Source: JAZGDL01 sp036477795 (lineage in GTDB: Bacteria > Planctomycetota > Phycisphaerae > UBA1845). From it: a stretch of DNA of 17,726 nucleotides. The notes beneath the pieces are model-generated. The model had not been told where the DNA came from, searched no databases, and saw only the letters and a list, made by a program, of their open reading frames with translations. Position 1 is the stretch's first letter, and each line of letters starts with the position of its first letter. The position numbers were made by a program, and so were the translations under genes. Location of the stretch: contig JAZGDL010000452.1 of the NCBI GenBank assembly GCA_036477795.1, positions 1-17,726 on the forward strand. Reading direction: 5' to 3'. Below are positions 1-7,192 of this stretch, piece by piece.

Positions 1-184
1 GTCCCCTGGTGTTGAGCAGGTCGGCGGAGGGTTGAAAGTAACTGCCCACGCGGGAGCGTAGGTCCTTGGCTTTGCCGATGTAGAGGACCCGGCCTTGGGC
101 GTCCTTCATGAAGTAGACGCCGGGTGACTTGGGAAAGCGGGCGATCTTTTGGCGCAGAGGTGTAATGCGTGGGTCATCGTCCAT
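1..184 (-). CDS. uvrC: UvrABC excinuclease subunit C, N-terminal part
   Basis: UvrC makes the two incisions beside a lesion in nucleotide excision repair, acting with UvrA and UvrB in the cytoplasm. Only the first 61 residues are visible; the window edge removes the rest. They form the start of the GIY-YIG nuclease domain: an FPKSPGVYFM segment, then VLYIGKAKDLRSRVGSYF. The family signature G-V-Y ... Y-I-G-K-A and the catalytic Tyr and Arg are present. The ATG at 184 is the natural start for the family. It has no clear Shine-Dalgarno sequence; the upstream minus-strand DNA is AT-rich (TACAATAGTATTGAAT), so a very short or absent leader is possible. The gap behind it is filled by tandem repeats. 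Identification is firm. Confidence 0.93.
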   Translation of the reverse strand, partial: MDDDPRITPLRQKIARFPKSPGVYFMKDAQGRVLYIGKAKDLRSRVGSYFQPSADLLNTRG

Positions 185-261
185 ATTCAATACTATTGTA
201 TCGACGCAGAGGGCCGACTGAACAGGTGGGCGGTGGAGGGAATTGGGGATTGTTTGGGGAA

Positions 262-476
262 GGCACGAAGGCACAAAGGCACGAAGGGAGGAGGATTGAC
301 GATTGATGATTGACGATTGGGGATTGGGGATTGGGGATTGGGGATTGCGGATTCCGCTCCGTCCCTTCGTCCCTTTCCTTCCCTTCGTGCCTCCGTGCCT
401 TCGTCCCTTCGTCCCTTCGTCCCTTTCCTTCCCTTCGTGCCTCCGTGCCTTCGTGCCTCCGTGCCTTTCCTTAGCC
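262..476. repeat. Composite octamer/heptamer tandem array (copy A)
   Basis: This array fills most of the 325-bp gap between the MATE stop and the uvrC start; I see no gene in that gap. It has three blocks. The left block (262-293) has octamers of the GGCACGAA type. The centre (295-357) has nine heptamers ATTGNNG. The right block (358-476) has octamers CGTCCCTT/CGTGCCTY. The left block is the reverse complement of the right one, so the strand could fold back on itself around the heptamers. Inside the right block 37 bp (368-404) recur exactly at 418-454, a 50-bp higher-order period. Open frames across it are low-complexity and are not genes. A related array lies inverted at 7005-7116. Confidence 0.93.
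319..343 (+). other. Predicted G-quadruplex motif
   Basis: Four runs of exactly four G (319-322, 326-329, 333-336, 340-343) are separated by identical ATT loops. This is a textbook four-tetrad intramolecular quadruplex pattern and resembles ciliate telomere repeats with one extra A. Two further GGGG runs lie at 245-248 and 256-259. The G-rich strand is the template strand for the leftward genes, so RNA made across it would be C-rich. Folding is inferred from sequence only. Confidence 0.75.
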
Positions 477-509
477 ACTGGGATAGCTGACAACTGACAA
501 CTGATAACA

Positions 510-1934
510 CTAGACCCGGGTGTGGATCCATTTGGCTCGGGTGAAGCGGAGGGCGGCGAGCAGGGCGCGGACCACCATGTCGGCACACATCCCCATCCAG
601 GCCCCGATGAGGCCTTTGCCCAGGACAATGCCGAAAAAGTAGCCTATGGGCAGGCGGACGAAGCCTACGCCGATGATGGTGATGAGCAGGGGGACACGGG
701 TGTCACCGGCGCCGCGAAGGGCACCGACGTAGATGATGGACGTGGTCAGGAATATCTGAAAGAAGGCCAGCATGCGGAAGGCGGGCGGGCCCACCTGTTG
801 GACCAGCTCATCCTTGTGCATGATCCGGAATATGAAATCGGCGCCGAAGTAGTAGAAGGCGACCAGGGCCACCGCCAGTACGCTGCACTGGAGAACTGCC
901 TGATGGCCGGCGCTGACGGCGCGGCGAGGGTCGTTGGCGCCGAGGGATTGGCCGACGATGGTGGCGGTGGCGGCGGCCCAGGCGACGGCGGGAAGATAGG
1001 TGAGGGCTTCGATGCGTACGCCGATGATGTGGGCGGCGTAGTAAGCCTGGCCCAGATGGCCTTCGGCCAGGTTGGCGATGATCATGAGGTAGACGAAGTG
1101 GCCGGACCACATGACGGCCCCGTCGAGGGCGGCGGGGCCTCCGATATGCAGGATCCGTTGCGTGGATGCCAGGTCGGGCCTGAGTGAGTCGGCGGTGATC
1201 TTGAGTCCGCTCCGTCCCTTGAGCAGGACGTTGATGGTGAGCAGTCCTCCGATGACGCGGCCGGCGACGGTGCCGATGACGATGCCGTCGACGCCCAACG
1301 GAGGGATGGGGCCCAGGCCGAAGACCAGTGTGCATGAGATGATCAGGTTGGCGATGTTGACGACGCTCAGGATCTTGAGGGGGGTGCGCATGTCACCGAC
1401 ACCACGCAGGGCGGCGGAACCGATGAGGGTGACGCTGGTGAAGACATGGGCGGCACCGTCGATGCGTAGATAGCGAACGACGATGTCGTATGTTGTACCG
1501 GTCATGTTCTGGAGATTGGCGAAGACGGGGGCCAGGACGTATACCAGACCGACGGCGGCCAGGCCCATGGCCACGGCTAAGCCGAGGGATTGGTTGGCGA
1601 AGTGATTGGCGCGATCGGGCTGGGCCGAACCGGTGAAGCGCGCCACCAGGGCGGTGGTGCCGGTGCCTACCAGCATGAAGAGCATGGAGATAAGCCACGC
1701 TACATAGGCAGCCAGGCCGATGGCGGCGGTGGCGTCGACGCTCAGGCGACCGGCCAGGTAGACGTCGGTGATGCCCACCAGCGAGTTGAGGAACTGCTCT
1801 GCCAGGACCGGAATGGCGAGTGTGAAGACGGCGCGGGGAACGGCGACCTTGACGGCCAGGCCCGGCGTGGATTGAGGCGATTCAGCCGGGGGGTGCTCAG
1901 TCTGGCCTGTTGACGGAGTGGTGTCCTGGGACAA
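510..1934 (-). CDS. MATE-family multidrug/toxin efflux transporter
   Basis: The 474-aa product is an inner-membrane antiporter of the MATE (MatE) family, which expels organic cations or drugs in exchange for Na+ or H+. The length and the two similar six-helix halves fit the family. The first helix carries the family pattern FTLAIPVLAEQFLNSLVGITD, with the D of the typical 'D..' site near residue 57. Motifs such as LRGVGDMRTPL and its counterpart LRGAGDTRVPL recur in the two halves. The first 35 residues are a polar, Pro/Thr/Ser-rich cytoplasmic tail. The start is a TTG; an in-frame stop lies just upstream and no ATG is better placed, but no clear Shine-Dalgarno is seen. The substrate cannot be read from sequence. 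It lies 65 bp downstream of the heme-motif membrane protein on the same strand, with a strong hairpin between. Confidence 0.92.
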   Translation of the reverse strand: MSQDTTPSTGQTEHPPAESPQSTPGLAVKVAVPRAVFTLAIPVLAEQFLNSLVGITDVYLAGRLSVDATAAIGLAAYVAWLISMLFMLVGTGTTALVARFTGSAQPDRANHFANQSLGLAVAMGLAAVGLVYVLAPVFANLQNMTGTTYDIVVRYLRIDGAAHVFTSVTLIGSAALRGVGDMRTPLKILSVVNIANLIISCTLVFGLGPIPPLGVDGIVIGTVAGRVIGGLLTINVLLKGRSGLKITADSLRPDLASTQRILHIGGPAALDGAVMWSGHFVYLMIIANLAEGHLGQAYYAAHIIGVRIEALTYLPAVAWAAATATIVGQSLGANDPRRAVSAGHQAVLQCSVLAVALVAFYYFGADFIFRIMHKDELVQQVGPPAFRMLAFFQIFLTTSIIYVGALRGAGDTRVPLLITIIGVGFVRLPIGYFFGIVLGKGLIGAWMGMCADMVVRALLAALRFTRAKWIHTRV

Positions 1935-1954
1935 TGAAGCTACTCTGGCCGGAG

Positions 1955-1982
1955 CGTGTCATCCGCGATTCGCGGTGACACG
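1955..1982 (-). terminator. Strong intergenic hairpin, possible terminator or attenuator
   Basis: A 7-bp outer stem (CGTGTCA/TGACACG) plus a 5-bp inner stem (CCGCG/CGCGG), with one bulged T and an ATT loop, sits between the stop of the upstream gene (2000) and the MATE start (1934). No T-run follows on the minus strand, so it is not a standard intrinsic terminator. It may act as a 3' end stabiliser or attenuator. Confidence 0.45.
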
Positions 1983-1999
1983 TTACGAGCCCAGTGAGG

Positions 2000-2908
2000 C
2001 TATCGCCGTAGCGGGATCGCGTCAATTGGGCGGCGGATCCACATCGATGCAACAACCGTTATTAGCTGCAGGGCTAACGTGACGCCGAACACCGCCCCGC
2101 AGGCCGCGATGAGGTAAATGAACGGCTCGGAATGTCGAGCCAACCACCAGCTCGAAAACTCCAGGACCAGAACCAGCATGGGAATAGGTCCAAGGATGCC
2201 TTTGACCACCGGTCTCAGACCGGTCAGCAGGAAGAGGCCGGAAACGATCAGGGTGAAGACCGGAATGCTCAGCATGTGAATGTGGGTGATCAGAAAAAGA
2301 TGCCGCACGCTGCTGGGCCCCAATCGCCGCGGCTGTGGGCGTTGGCCATCCCCCGCCGGTGAAGCCGCCTTGGCCGTGCCCGGGGCTGCATACTTCCAGA
2401 CCATCTCGTAGTCGGTGGTGAACAGGTCGGGTCCGTACGGCGTATCAGACTTCTCACCGTCGGCGGCGTTGTGGCAGCGCAGGCAGTACCGCTCGATCAC
2501 CTGCTCCGCCGAGGGGTCGCCCGCCTGCACCAGGCCCGCGCGCCTGAACTCCGATTCCAGCGCCCCACGCGTGAGCCATTGCTCCAGGGCATGGATCGCC
2601 TCCGGCCCTCCCTTGCTGACCTGCTTTCGCATGTCGCCGCCCGGCTCAACCATTTCGAGCATGCGCGATTTAGCCGCCGCCGGCTGCAACGAGGAATCCG
2701 GCTCCACGGTCACCTCCATGCCATGGAAGGTCACCCGCAGGTCCTCAAGCGTTAAACCCTCTCTCCCATCAGCCATCTGGAACTGGTGATACAGGTTCCC
2801 CAGTGCGGCAAGATAGCCGAACCCCACCAACGCGAGGAAAAGCGTCAGCAGAAGCTTGGCTGCTGTGGGAAGCGAGGCCAGGGTGATTCGATGAGTGCTC
2901 AATTCCAT
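2000..2908 (-). CDS. Membrane protein with a single c-type heme motif
   Basis: I do not recognise a named family. The 302-aa product has one N-terminal helix (about 17-38), a large extracytoplasmic region (about 40-200), and three C-terminal helices (about 203-228, 237-257, 262-290). A single CLRCH motif at 142-146 is the covalent heme c attachment pattern, followed by a Tyr/Pro-rich stretch (TPYGPD) that could hold the distal ligand. The second helix begins with His203, His209 and His211 (HLFLITHIHM), possible heme b or metal ligands at the membrane face. An electron-transfer role is inference from these motifs. The ATG at 2908 is the only good start; the Shine-Dalgarno is poor. It is divergent from the HAD gene, with 162 bp between them. 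Confidence 0.72.
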   Translation of the reverse strand: MELSTHRITLASLPTAAKLLLTLFLALVGFGYLAALGNLYHQFQMADGREGLTLEDLRVTFHGMEVTVEPDSSLQPAAAKSRMLEMVEPGGDMRKQVSKGGPEAIHALEQWLTRGALESEFRRAGLVQAGDPSAEQVIERYCLRCHNAADGEKSDTPYGPDLFTTDYEMVWKYAAPGTAKAASPAGDGQRPQPRRLGPSSVRHLFLITHIHMLSIPVFTLIVSGLFLLTGLRPVVKGILGPIPMLVLVLEFSSWWLARHSEPFIYLIAACGAVFGVTLALQLITVVASMWIRRPIDAIPLRR

Positions 2909-3070
2909 ATTTGGTCCGGCTTCATGTACGGTTTTATTCTATCGTCGATATCAACGACCGGCACGCCCAAGCTCCTGGACCGTTCCGGTCGATGAGTTGC
3001 AGCCCGTGGGTTTTTGCACTCCAATCCATGCAATGACCCGATCGATCTCGCTCAACAGGGCTCAGTCGTT

Positions 3071-3736
3071 ATGAATGCAGAGCTGTCCGCCGTCATCTTC
3101 GACATGGACGGGGTCCTTATCGATTCCTCGGACGCCCATTTTCAAAGTTGGCGGCGGCTGGCAGCCGATTGGGGCAGCGACGTCACGCTGGAGCAGTTTC
3201 GGGCCACCTTCGGCCGGCAAAACCGCGACATCATCCCCCTGCTGTTGCCCGAGGCCTGCAAGGTGCGGGACATAGCTGAGCTGGGCGAAGTCAAGGAGCG
3301 CTATTATCGCGAATTGATCCGAGAGCAGGTGCCCGTGCTGCCCGGGGCGGCGGAGTTGGTGCGTGCCTGCCATCGAGCGGGGATGATTTGCGCCGTGGGC
3401 TCTTCCGGACATCCGGAGAACATCGCCATGGCCCTGCGGGCTATCGGTGTCCAAGACATTATCCACACGGTGGTCAGCGGCCGCGACGTCACCGTCGGAA
3501 AACCCGATCCCGAGGTTTTCCTGATCGCGGCCAAGCGCATGGAAACGACACCGCAACGCTGCGCCGTCATCGAAGACGCGCCCGCCGGCATTGAGGCCGC
3601 TTTGGCCGCTGGTATGACCGCCATCGGTGTTACAACCATGCACTCCCGTGAACGGCTGGTACGCGCCCATCTGGTTGTCGACCGGCTTGATCAGTTGTCG
3701 CCGGAGCGTATCGGTAAAGCCGCCGGTTCGATTTGA
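3071..3736 (+). CDS. HAD hydrolase, beta-phosphoglucomutase-like
   Basis: This 221-aa protein belongs to the HAD superfamily with an alpha-helical cap, close to beta-phosphoglucomutases and sugar-phosphate phosphatases. Motif I is FDMDGVLIDS with nucleophile Asp11 and acid/base Asp13. Motif II is VGSSG (Ser111/Ser112). Motif III is GKPDPEVF (Lys144). Motif IV is VIEDAPAGIEAA (Glu168, Asp169). A sugar-phosphate mutase or phosphatase role follows from the family; the substrate is not readable. I chose ATG 3071, preceded by AGGG at 10 nt. A TTG at 3014 would add 19 residues that do not look like the family. The stop lies 14 nt before bpt, so the two are probably cotranscribed. Confidence 0.9.
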   Translation: MNAELSAVIFDMDGVLIDSSDAHFQSWRRLAADWGSDVTLEQFRATFGRQNRDIIPLLLPEACKVRDIAELGEVKERYYRELIREQVPVLPGAAELVRACHRAGMICAVGSSGHPENIAMALRAIGVQDIIHTVVSGRDVTVGKPDPEVFLIAAKRMETTPQRCAVIEDAPAGIEAALAAGMTAIGVTTMHSRERLVRAHLVVDRLDQLSPERIGKAAGSI

Positions 3737-3750
3737 TTCACGATGACATC

Positions 3751-4497
3751 ATGAAGAGCGACGCCCATGACTGTACCCAACGGATTGTCGATGACTTTCT
3801 AGCGGCCAAGAATCTGCCTGCTGGAGCGGAGCACCCTTGCCCCTATCTACCCGACCGCGTGTCCGTCAATCAGGGGTTCGTCATTGACCGTCTGGGGCCG
3901 AACATCTACCGGGCGCTGATGGACCGCGGTTTTCGCCGTAGCGGCCAGGTCATCTACAGACCGGCCTGCCACGGCTGCCGGATGTGCCGCCAGATTCGCG
4001 TTCCGGTCAACGACTTCGCCCCCTCACGTTCGCAGAGGCGGATCTGGCGGCGGAACCATGACATCAGCGTGAACATCGCAACGCCGATCGAGCCCAGCAC
4101 GAAGAAATGGGAGCTCTTCCGGTCTTATGTCGAGCAGCAGCACGACAACACCATGAGTACGGACTACGACGATTTCGTTAGCTTCCTCTACACCTCGCCC
4201 ACCGAATCCGTGGAGTTCAGCTACCGCGTGGGCGTTCGCCTGATCGGTGTCAGCATAGCCGATCTGTGTCCCGACGCGGTCAGCAGCGTCTATATGTTTT
4301 TCGACCCCGCCTGTCGCCAGCGAAGTCTCGGCACCTTTTCCATCCTTTGGGAGATCGATTATTGCCGCCGGCACGACATGTCGTACTATTACCTCGGTTT
4401 CCACGTGGCCGGTTCACGCACCATGGCTTACAAGGCGCGTTTCAAACCCTGCGAAACGCTCGATGATGCGTTCGTCTGGCACCGTATCGAGGAGTAA
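3751..4497 (+). CDS. bpt: Aspartate/glutamate leucyltransferase (Bpt)
   Basis: Bpt moves leucine from Leu-tRNA to proteins that begin with Asp or Glu, marking them for ClpS/ClpAP in the bacterial N-degron pathway. The 248-aa length is normal. The N-terminal ATE domain has the family cysteines: CPYL at residue 30 and the cluster ACHGCRMCRQIRV (Cys73, Cys76, Cys79). The C-terminal acyltransferase part ends with YYYLGFHVAGSRTMAYKARF, matching the LGY...MxYKxxF..E signature of the family. ATG 3751 is used here; an in-frame TTG at 3733 overlaps the HAD stop and is less likely. No clear Shine-Dalgarno is visible, so translation may be coupled to the HAD gene. No clpS or clpA is in the window. Confidence 0.93.
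   Translation: MKSDAHDCTQRIVDDFLAAKNLPAGAEHPCPYLPDRVSVNQGFVIDRLGPNIYRALMDRGFRRSGQVIYRPACHGCRMCRQIRVPVNDFAPSRSQRRIWRRNHDISVNIATPIEPSTKKWELFRSYVEQQHDNTMSTDYDDFVSFLYTSPTESVEFSYRVGVRLIGVSIADLCPDAVSSVYMFFDPACRQRSLGTFSILWEIDYCRRHDMSYYYLGFHVAGSRTMAYKARFKPCETLDDAFVWHRIEE
4489..4494 (+). promoter_or_regulatory. Ribosome binding site of the GT9 gene
   Basis: GAGGAG lies 6 nt before ATG 4501 and overlaps the end of bpt. It fixes the start in front of the repeat-encoded N-terminus, showing that the repeat really is translated unless initiation occurs further in. Confidence 0.8.
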
Positions 4498-4500
4498 GCG

Positions 4501-5706
4501 ATGACCGACCTGTGGGACAGGCTTTCCAGCCTGTCATTCCGACCGGCTGGAAAGCCGGTCCCCCAGCGCGACTTCAAACGTATCCTACTGGTCAAACCCA
4601 GTTCACTCGGTGACGTCATTCACGCTTTGCCGGTCCTGCACGGGCTGCGGGCCCGTTATCCGCGGGCGATTATCAGTTGGCTGGTGGCCACACCGTACGC
4701 CCCGCTCATCGAACACCACCCTGATCTGAACCACACCATCCGGTTCGATCGGAAACGCTACGGACGGATGGCCCGCGGCATCAAGCCCGCCGGTGAATTC
4801 ATCAAGTTCCTGCGCAGCCTGCGGCAACAACGCTTCGATCTGGTCGTCGACCTTCAGGGTTTGTTCCGAAGCGGTTTTCTGGCTTGGGCCACGGGTGCCG
4901 GGACCCGCATGGGGTTTTCCGCGGCGCGGGAGATGGCCTGGATGTTCTACACCCACCGGGTCCCCGTCGAGGACCGCGACATGCACGCGGTGGACAGGAA
5001 CTACCGGATCGGTGCGCTCTTGGGTTTCGACGATGTTCCCATGCAGTTCAACCTCGGTATCACCGATGATGACCGAACCGCCGCCTCCGGGCTGCTGCGT
5101 GCTGCCGGCGTAGCCTGGGAGATGCCGTTCTGGACCGTCTGGCCGGGGGCGCGATGGGAGACCAAGCGTTGGCCGCCCGATCGATTCGCAGCCGCCATCG
5201 ACATGGTGCAGGATCGATACGGATTGCCCGCGGTCCTCATGGGCGATCCCGGCGAACGGTCACTTTGCCGACAATTGGCCTCCGCGACGCGTTCGAAACC
5301 CGCGGTCCTCGCCGGGCGAACCGGAATCCGTGAAGCAGCCGCGGTTCTGGAGCGGGCGGCGGTGGTGCTGACCCATGACTCCGCTCCCATGCACATGGCC
5401 GCGGCGCTGGGTCGCCCGCTGGTCGCCATATTGGGGCCGACCAACCGAAATCGCACCGGGCCCTACGGAAACGCCAGCGCGGTCCTACAGGCGAGCCTGT
5501 CCTGCGTACCTTGTTACTTGAAGCGCCTGGCCCAGTGCCCATATGATCACCGGTGCATGAACGACGTCGAAGTGGGTGACGTTGTGGCCAGAGTGGGAGC
5601 GGCAAGAGCACAAGTGGGAACCAATAGGGGCAACAGCCTACAAAACGGGGTTAGTTCCCCAATAAATGCCCGTTCAGGCGCAGACACGGCGTCGTCTCGC
5701 CGATAG
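4501..5706 (+). CDS. Glycosyltransferase family 9 (heptosyltransferase-like)
   Basis: The 401-aa protein is a GT-B fold glycosyltransferase of family 9, which in Gram-negative bacteria adds heptose or related sugars to the lipopolysaccharide core on the cytoplasmic face of the inner membrane. The true domain begins near residue 26 with RILLVKPSSLGDVIHALPVL, the family's first strand and glycine-rich loop. The C-terminal half has WPGARWETKRWP (about 215-226) and HDSAPMHMAAALGRP followed by AILGPT (about 292-314), which form the nucleotide-sugar site. The donor sugar cannot be told. Residues 4-21 are encoded by a palindromic repeat and are absent from what I know of the family. The last 40 residues also look non-conserved. 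It starts 3 nt after bpt. Confidence 0.9.
   Translation: MTDLWDRLSSLSFRPAGKPVPQRDFKRILLVKPSSLGDVIHALPVLHGLRARYPRAIISWLVATPYAPLIEHHPDLNHTIRFDRKRYGRMARGIKPAGEFIKFLRSLRQQRFDLVVDLQGLFRSGFLAWATGAGTRMGFSAAREMAWMFYTHRVPVEDRDMHAVDRNYRIGALLGFDDVPMQFNLGITDDDRTAASGLLRAAGVAWEMPFWTVWPGARWETKRWPPDRFAAAIDMVQDRYGLPAVLMGDPGERSLCRQLASATRSKPAVLAGRTGIREAAAVLERAAVVLTHDSAPMHMAAALGRPLVAILGPTNRNRTGPYGNASAVLQASLSCVPCYLKRLAQCPYDHRCMNDVEVGDVVARVGAARAQVGTNRGNSLQNGVSSPINARSGADTASSRR
4511..4563 (+). repeat. Paired-hairpin repeat inside the GT9 coding start
   Basis: Two hairpins (ACAGGCTTTCCAGCCTGT, then ACCGGCTGGAAAGCCGGT) sit side by side, and the whole unit is itself an inverted repeat. An almost identical unit lies in the opposite orientation at 9625-9678, differing mainly in the short spacer (ATTCC here, GTTT in the other). 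A decayed piece is at 10783-10815. Here the unit is in frame and encodes residues 4-21 of the glycosyltransferase. Confidence 0.92.
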
Positions 5707-5765
5707 ATTATCGTACAACTGGGCAGGGATGAACCCACGCCTACCTTTGAATACCAGGTGAAGCC

Positions 5766-6353
5766 TTGACCGTGACGTTGCGAAGAATCCGTAGGTTTCT
5801 TATCCACAACGTGTTACACGCGGACGACACCCCGCACCGTATCGCGTGGGGTGTGGCCATCGGTGTATTCATCGGGTTCACGCCCACCGTCGGCATTCAG
5901 ATGTTTCTCGCCCTAGTGATCGCCACCGCTTTGCGAGCCAACAAAGTGGTGTGCATCCCCATGGTGTGGATCACCAATCCGGTGACCATTCTGCCGATCT
6001 ACGCCCTGTGTTACCGGCTGGGAAGCGGGCTGTGGGAACCAAGTTCCGGCGTGCGTGCGGGAACCGGCCATGTTATCTCCCTGATGGACCAGATCAGGAC
6101 GCTTGGCGTGGCCCGCATAGTGGAACTGTCGTTTTGGAAGGATGTCTTTTTCGGCCTTACCATGGTTGGCGCGGAGCTTTGGATCGGCTGTCTGATCGTC
6201 GGATTCATCGCCGGGACGATCTCTTACTTCGCCTCCCGTTGGGCTGTTACCGTTTATCGTCAACGCCGGCGCGAGCGGATCGAACTCCGCGCTTCGCGGC
6301 GGACTGTCGGCGGCTTCACCAAACGTGTTCGCGCCCGGGAAGCTTCGCTGTAG
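5766..6353 (+). CDS. DUF2062 membrane protein
   Basis: This 195-aa inner-membrane protein matches the DUF2062 family, whose function is unsettled. The hallmark is the segment PHRIAWGVAIGVFIGFTPTVG followed by a hydrophobic helix, then the amphipathic MVWITNPVTILPIYALCYRLG stretch, both typical of the family. Further helices lie around 115-160. The basic C-terminal tail (many Arg) is likely cytoplasmic. The start is TTG 5766, with AGGTG 5 nt upstream; a GTG at 5772 is possible. It follows the glycosyltransferase by 59 bp and precedes maf by 36 bp, so an envelope-related job is a guess from context only. Confidence 0.87.
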   Translation: MTVTLRRIRRFLIHNVLHADDTPHRIAWGVAIGVFIGFTPTVGIQMFLALVIATALRANKVVCIPMVWITNPVTILPIYALCYRLGSGLWEPSSGVRAGTGHVISLMDQIRTLGVARIVELSFWKDVFFGLTMVGAELWIGCLIVGFIAGTISYFASRWAVTVYRQRRRERIELRASRRTVGGFTKRVRAREASL

Positions 6354-6389
6354 CCGCATGTTGACTCGCGGGAGAGACGCACACGCCCC

Positions 6390-7004
6390 ATGACTGAACC
6401 GTTCAGCAACAGCACGCGCTTGATACTGGCATCGACCAGCGCCCGGCGGGCGCAATTACTTCGCGAAGCCGGATACGAATTTGAGGTCATTGTCCCTCCT
6501 CTTCACGAACCGGATGAGATGGGCGGCGACGTCCCACCGCACGCCCAGGCGGAGGCCCTCAGTTACTTCAAGGCCCGAAGTGTCGCCAAGCAGGGAGTGG
6601 AAGGACTCATCATCGGGGCTGACACCGTTGTCACCTACCAGGGCGAGATATTCGGCAAGCCCCAAGACCTGGAGGACGCCCGGCGTATCCTGGGGCGACT
6701 GGTCGGCACCACGCATCAGGTCATTACGGGTTTGACGGTAATAGACACCCGGTCGCAGGCGCGGGTGATAACCCACGCCCGCACCAATGTCACCATGCGG
6801 TCCTTGCCCGACGAGGCCGTCGAAAACTATCTGCAAAGCGGGCAATGGAAAGGCAAAGCCGGGGCCTACGGCATTCAGGACAGCGGGGACGTCTTCATCG
6901 AGCGTATTGACGGGAGCTTCACCAACGTGGTCGGTTTGCCGGTGGAACTCTTGAGCGGTTTGCTTACCCGCATTTCGACCGACGTCGCTCGCAATCTCTC
7001 ATAG
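6390..7004 (+). CDS. maf: Maf-like nucleotide pyrophosphatase
   Basis: Maf proteins hydrolyse non-canonical or excess nucleoside triphosphates (dTTP/UTP or 7-methyl-GTP, depending on subfamily) to monophosphates. The 204-aa length is normal. Visible motifs are LASTSARRAQLL (residues 13-24, phosphate-binding SxRR), GADTVV with the catalytic Asp78, IFGKP (Lys90) and GKAGAYGIQDSG (about 155-166). The last two match the YhdE-type (dTTP/UTP) pattern better than the YceF type, but I cannot settle the substrate. ATG 6390 is the family start; the nearest purine-rich box (GGGAGAG) is 13 nt away, which is long. The stop codon abuts the tandem array at 7005. Confidence 0.93.
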   Translation: MTEPFSNSTRLILASTSARRAQLLREAGYEFEVIVPPLHEPDEMGGDVPPHAQAEALSYFKARSVAKQGVEGLIIGADTVVTYQGEIFGKPQDLEDARRILGRLVGTTHQVITGLTVIDTRSQARVITHARTNVTMRSLPDEAVENYLQSGQWKGKAGAYGIQDSGDVFIERIDGSFTNVVGLPVELLSGLLTRISTDVARNLS

Positions 7005-7116
7005 GAAGGGACGAAGGGACGAAGGGACAAAGGGACGGAGGGACGAAGGGACGAAGGGACGAAGGGACGAAGGGACGGAGTGGAATCCGCAATCCGCAAT
7101 CGTCAATCGTCAATCG
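7005..7116. repeat. Composite octamer/heptamer tandem array (copy B)
   Basis: Nine octamers of consensus AAGGGACG (7006-7077) are followed by five heptamers of the CAATCNN type (7082-7116). Read on the minus strand this is the same order and junction as copy A (ATTGCGGATTCC, one base, CTCCGTCCCTT). The block begins right after the maf stop and ends 25 bp before a promoter. The plus strand of the octamer part is almost all purine. Confidence 0.93.
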
Positions 7117-7140
7117 CCGGCGGGGCGCTGGCTGGTTCCT

Positions 7141-7170
7141 TTGACGCCGGGACGTGGTGTGATCTAGAAT
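7141..7170 (+). promoter_or_regulatory. Sigma-70-type promoter for the DUF255 gene
   Basis: TTGACG (7141-7146), an 18-bp spacer and TAGAAT (7165-7170) match the housekeeping consensus well. Transcription would begin near 7177, giving a leader of about 16 nt before ATG 7193. Confidence 0.65.
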
Positions 7171-7192
7171 ACGTAGCGTTACGGGCGGGCCA

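Noticed and set aside
193..588. Open frames across the tandem array (both strands)
   Set aside because: Low-complexity translations of octamers and heptamers, with no start signals; they overlap the end of the MATE gene.
522..1187. Long plus-strand frame opposite the MATE gene
   Set aside because: Gly/Asp-rich translation typical of the antisense of a GC-rich gene; the other strand has clear MATE motifs.
3014..3070. Earlier TTG start for the HAD hydrolase
   Set aside because: The added 19 residues precede the normal family start; ATG 3071 places the DxD motif at residue 11 as usual.
3062..3670. Long minus-strand frame opposite the HAD gene
   Set aside because: Shadow of a well-supported gene, with no recognisable domain and no ribosome site.
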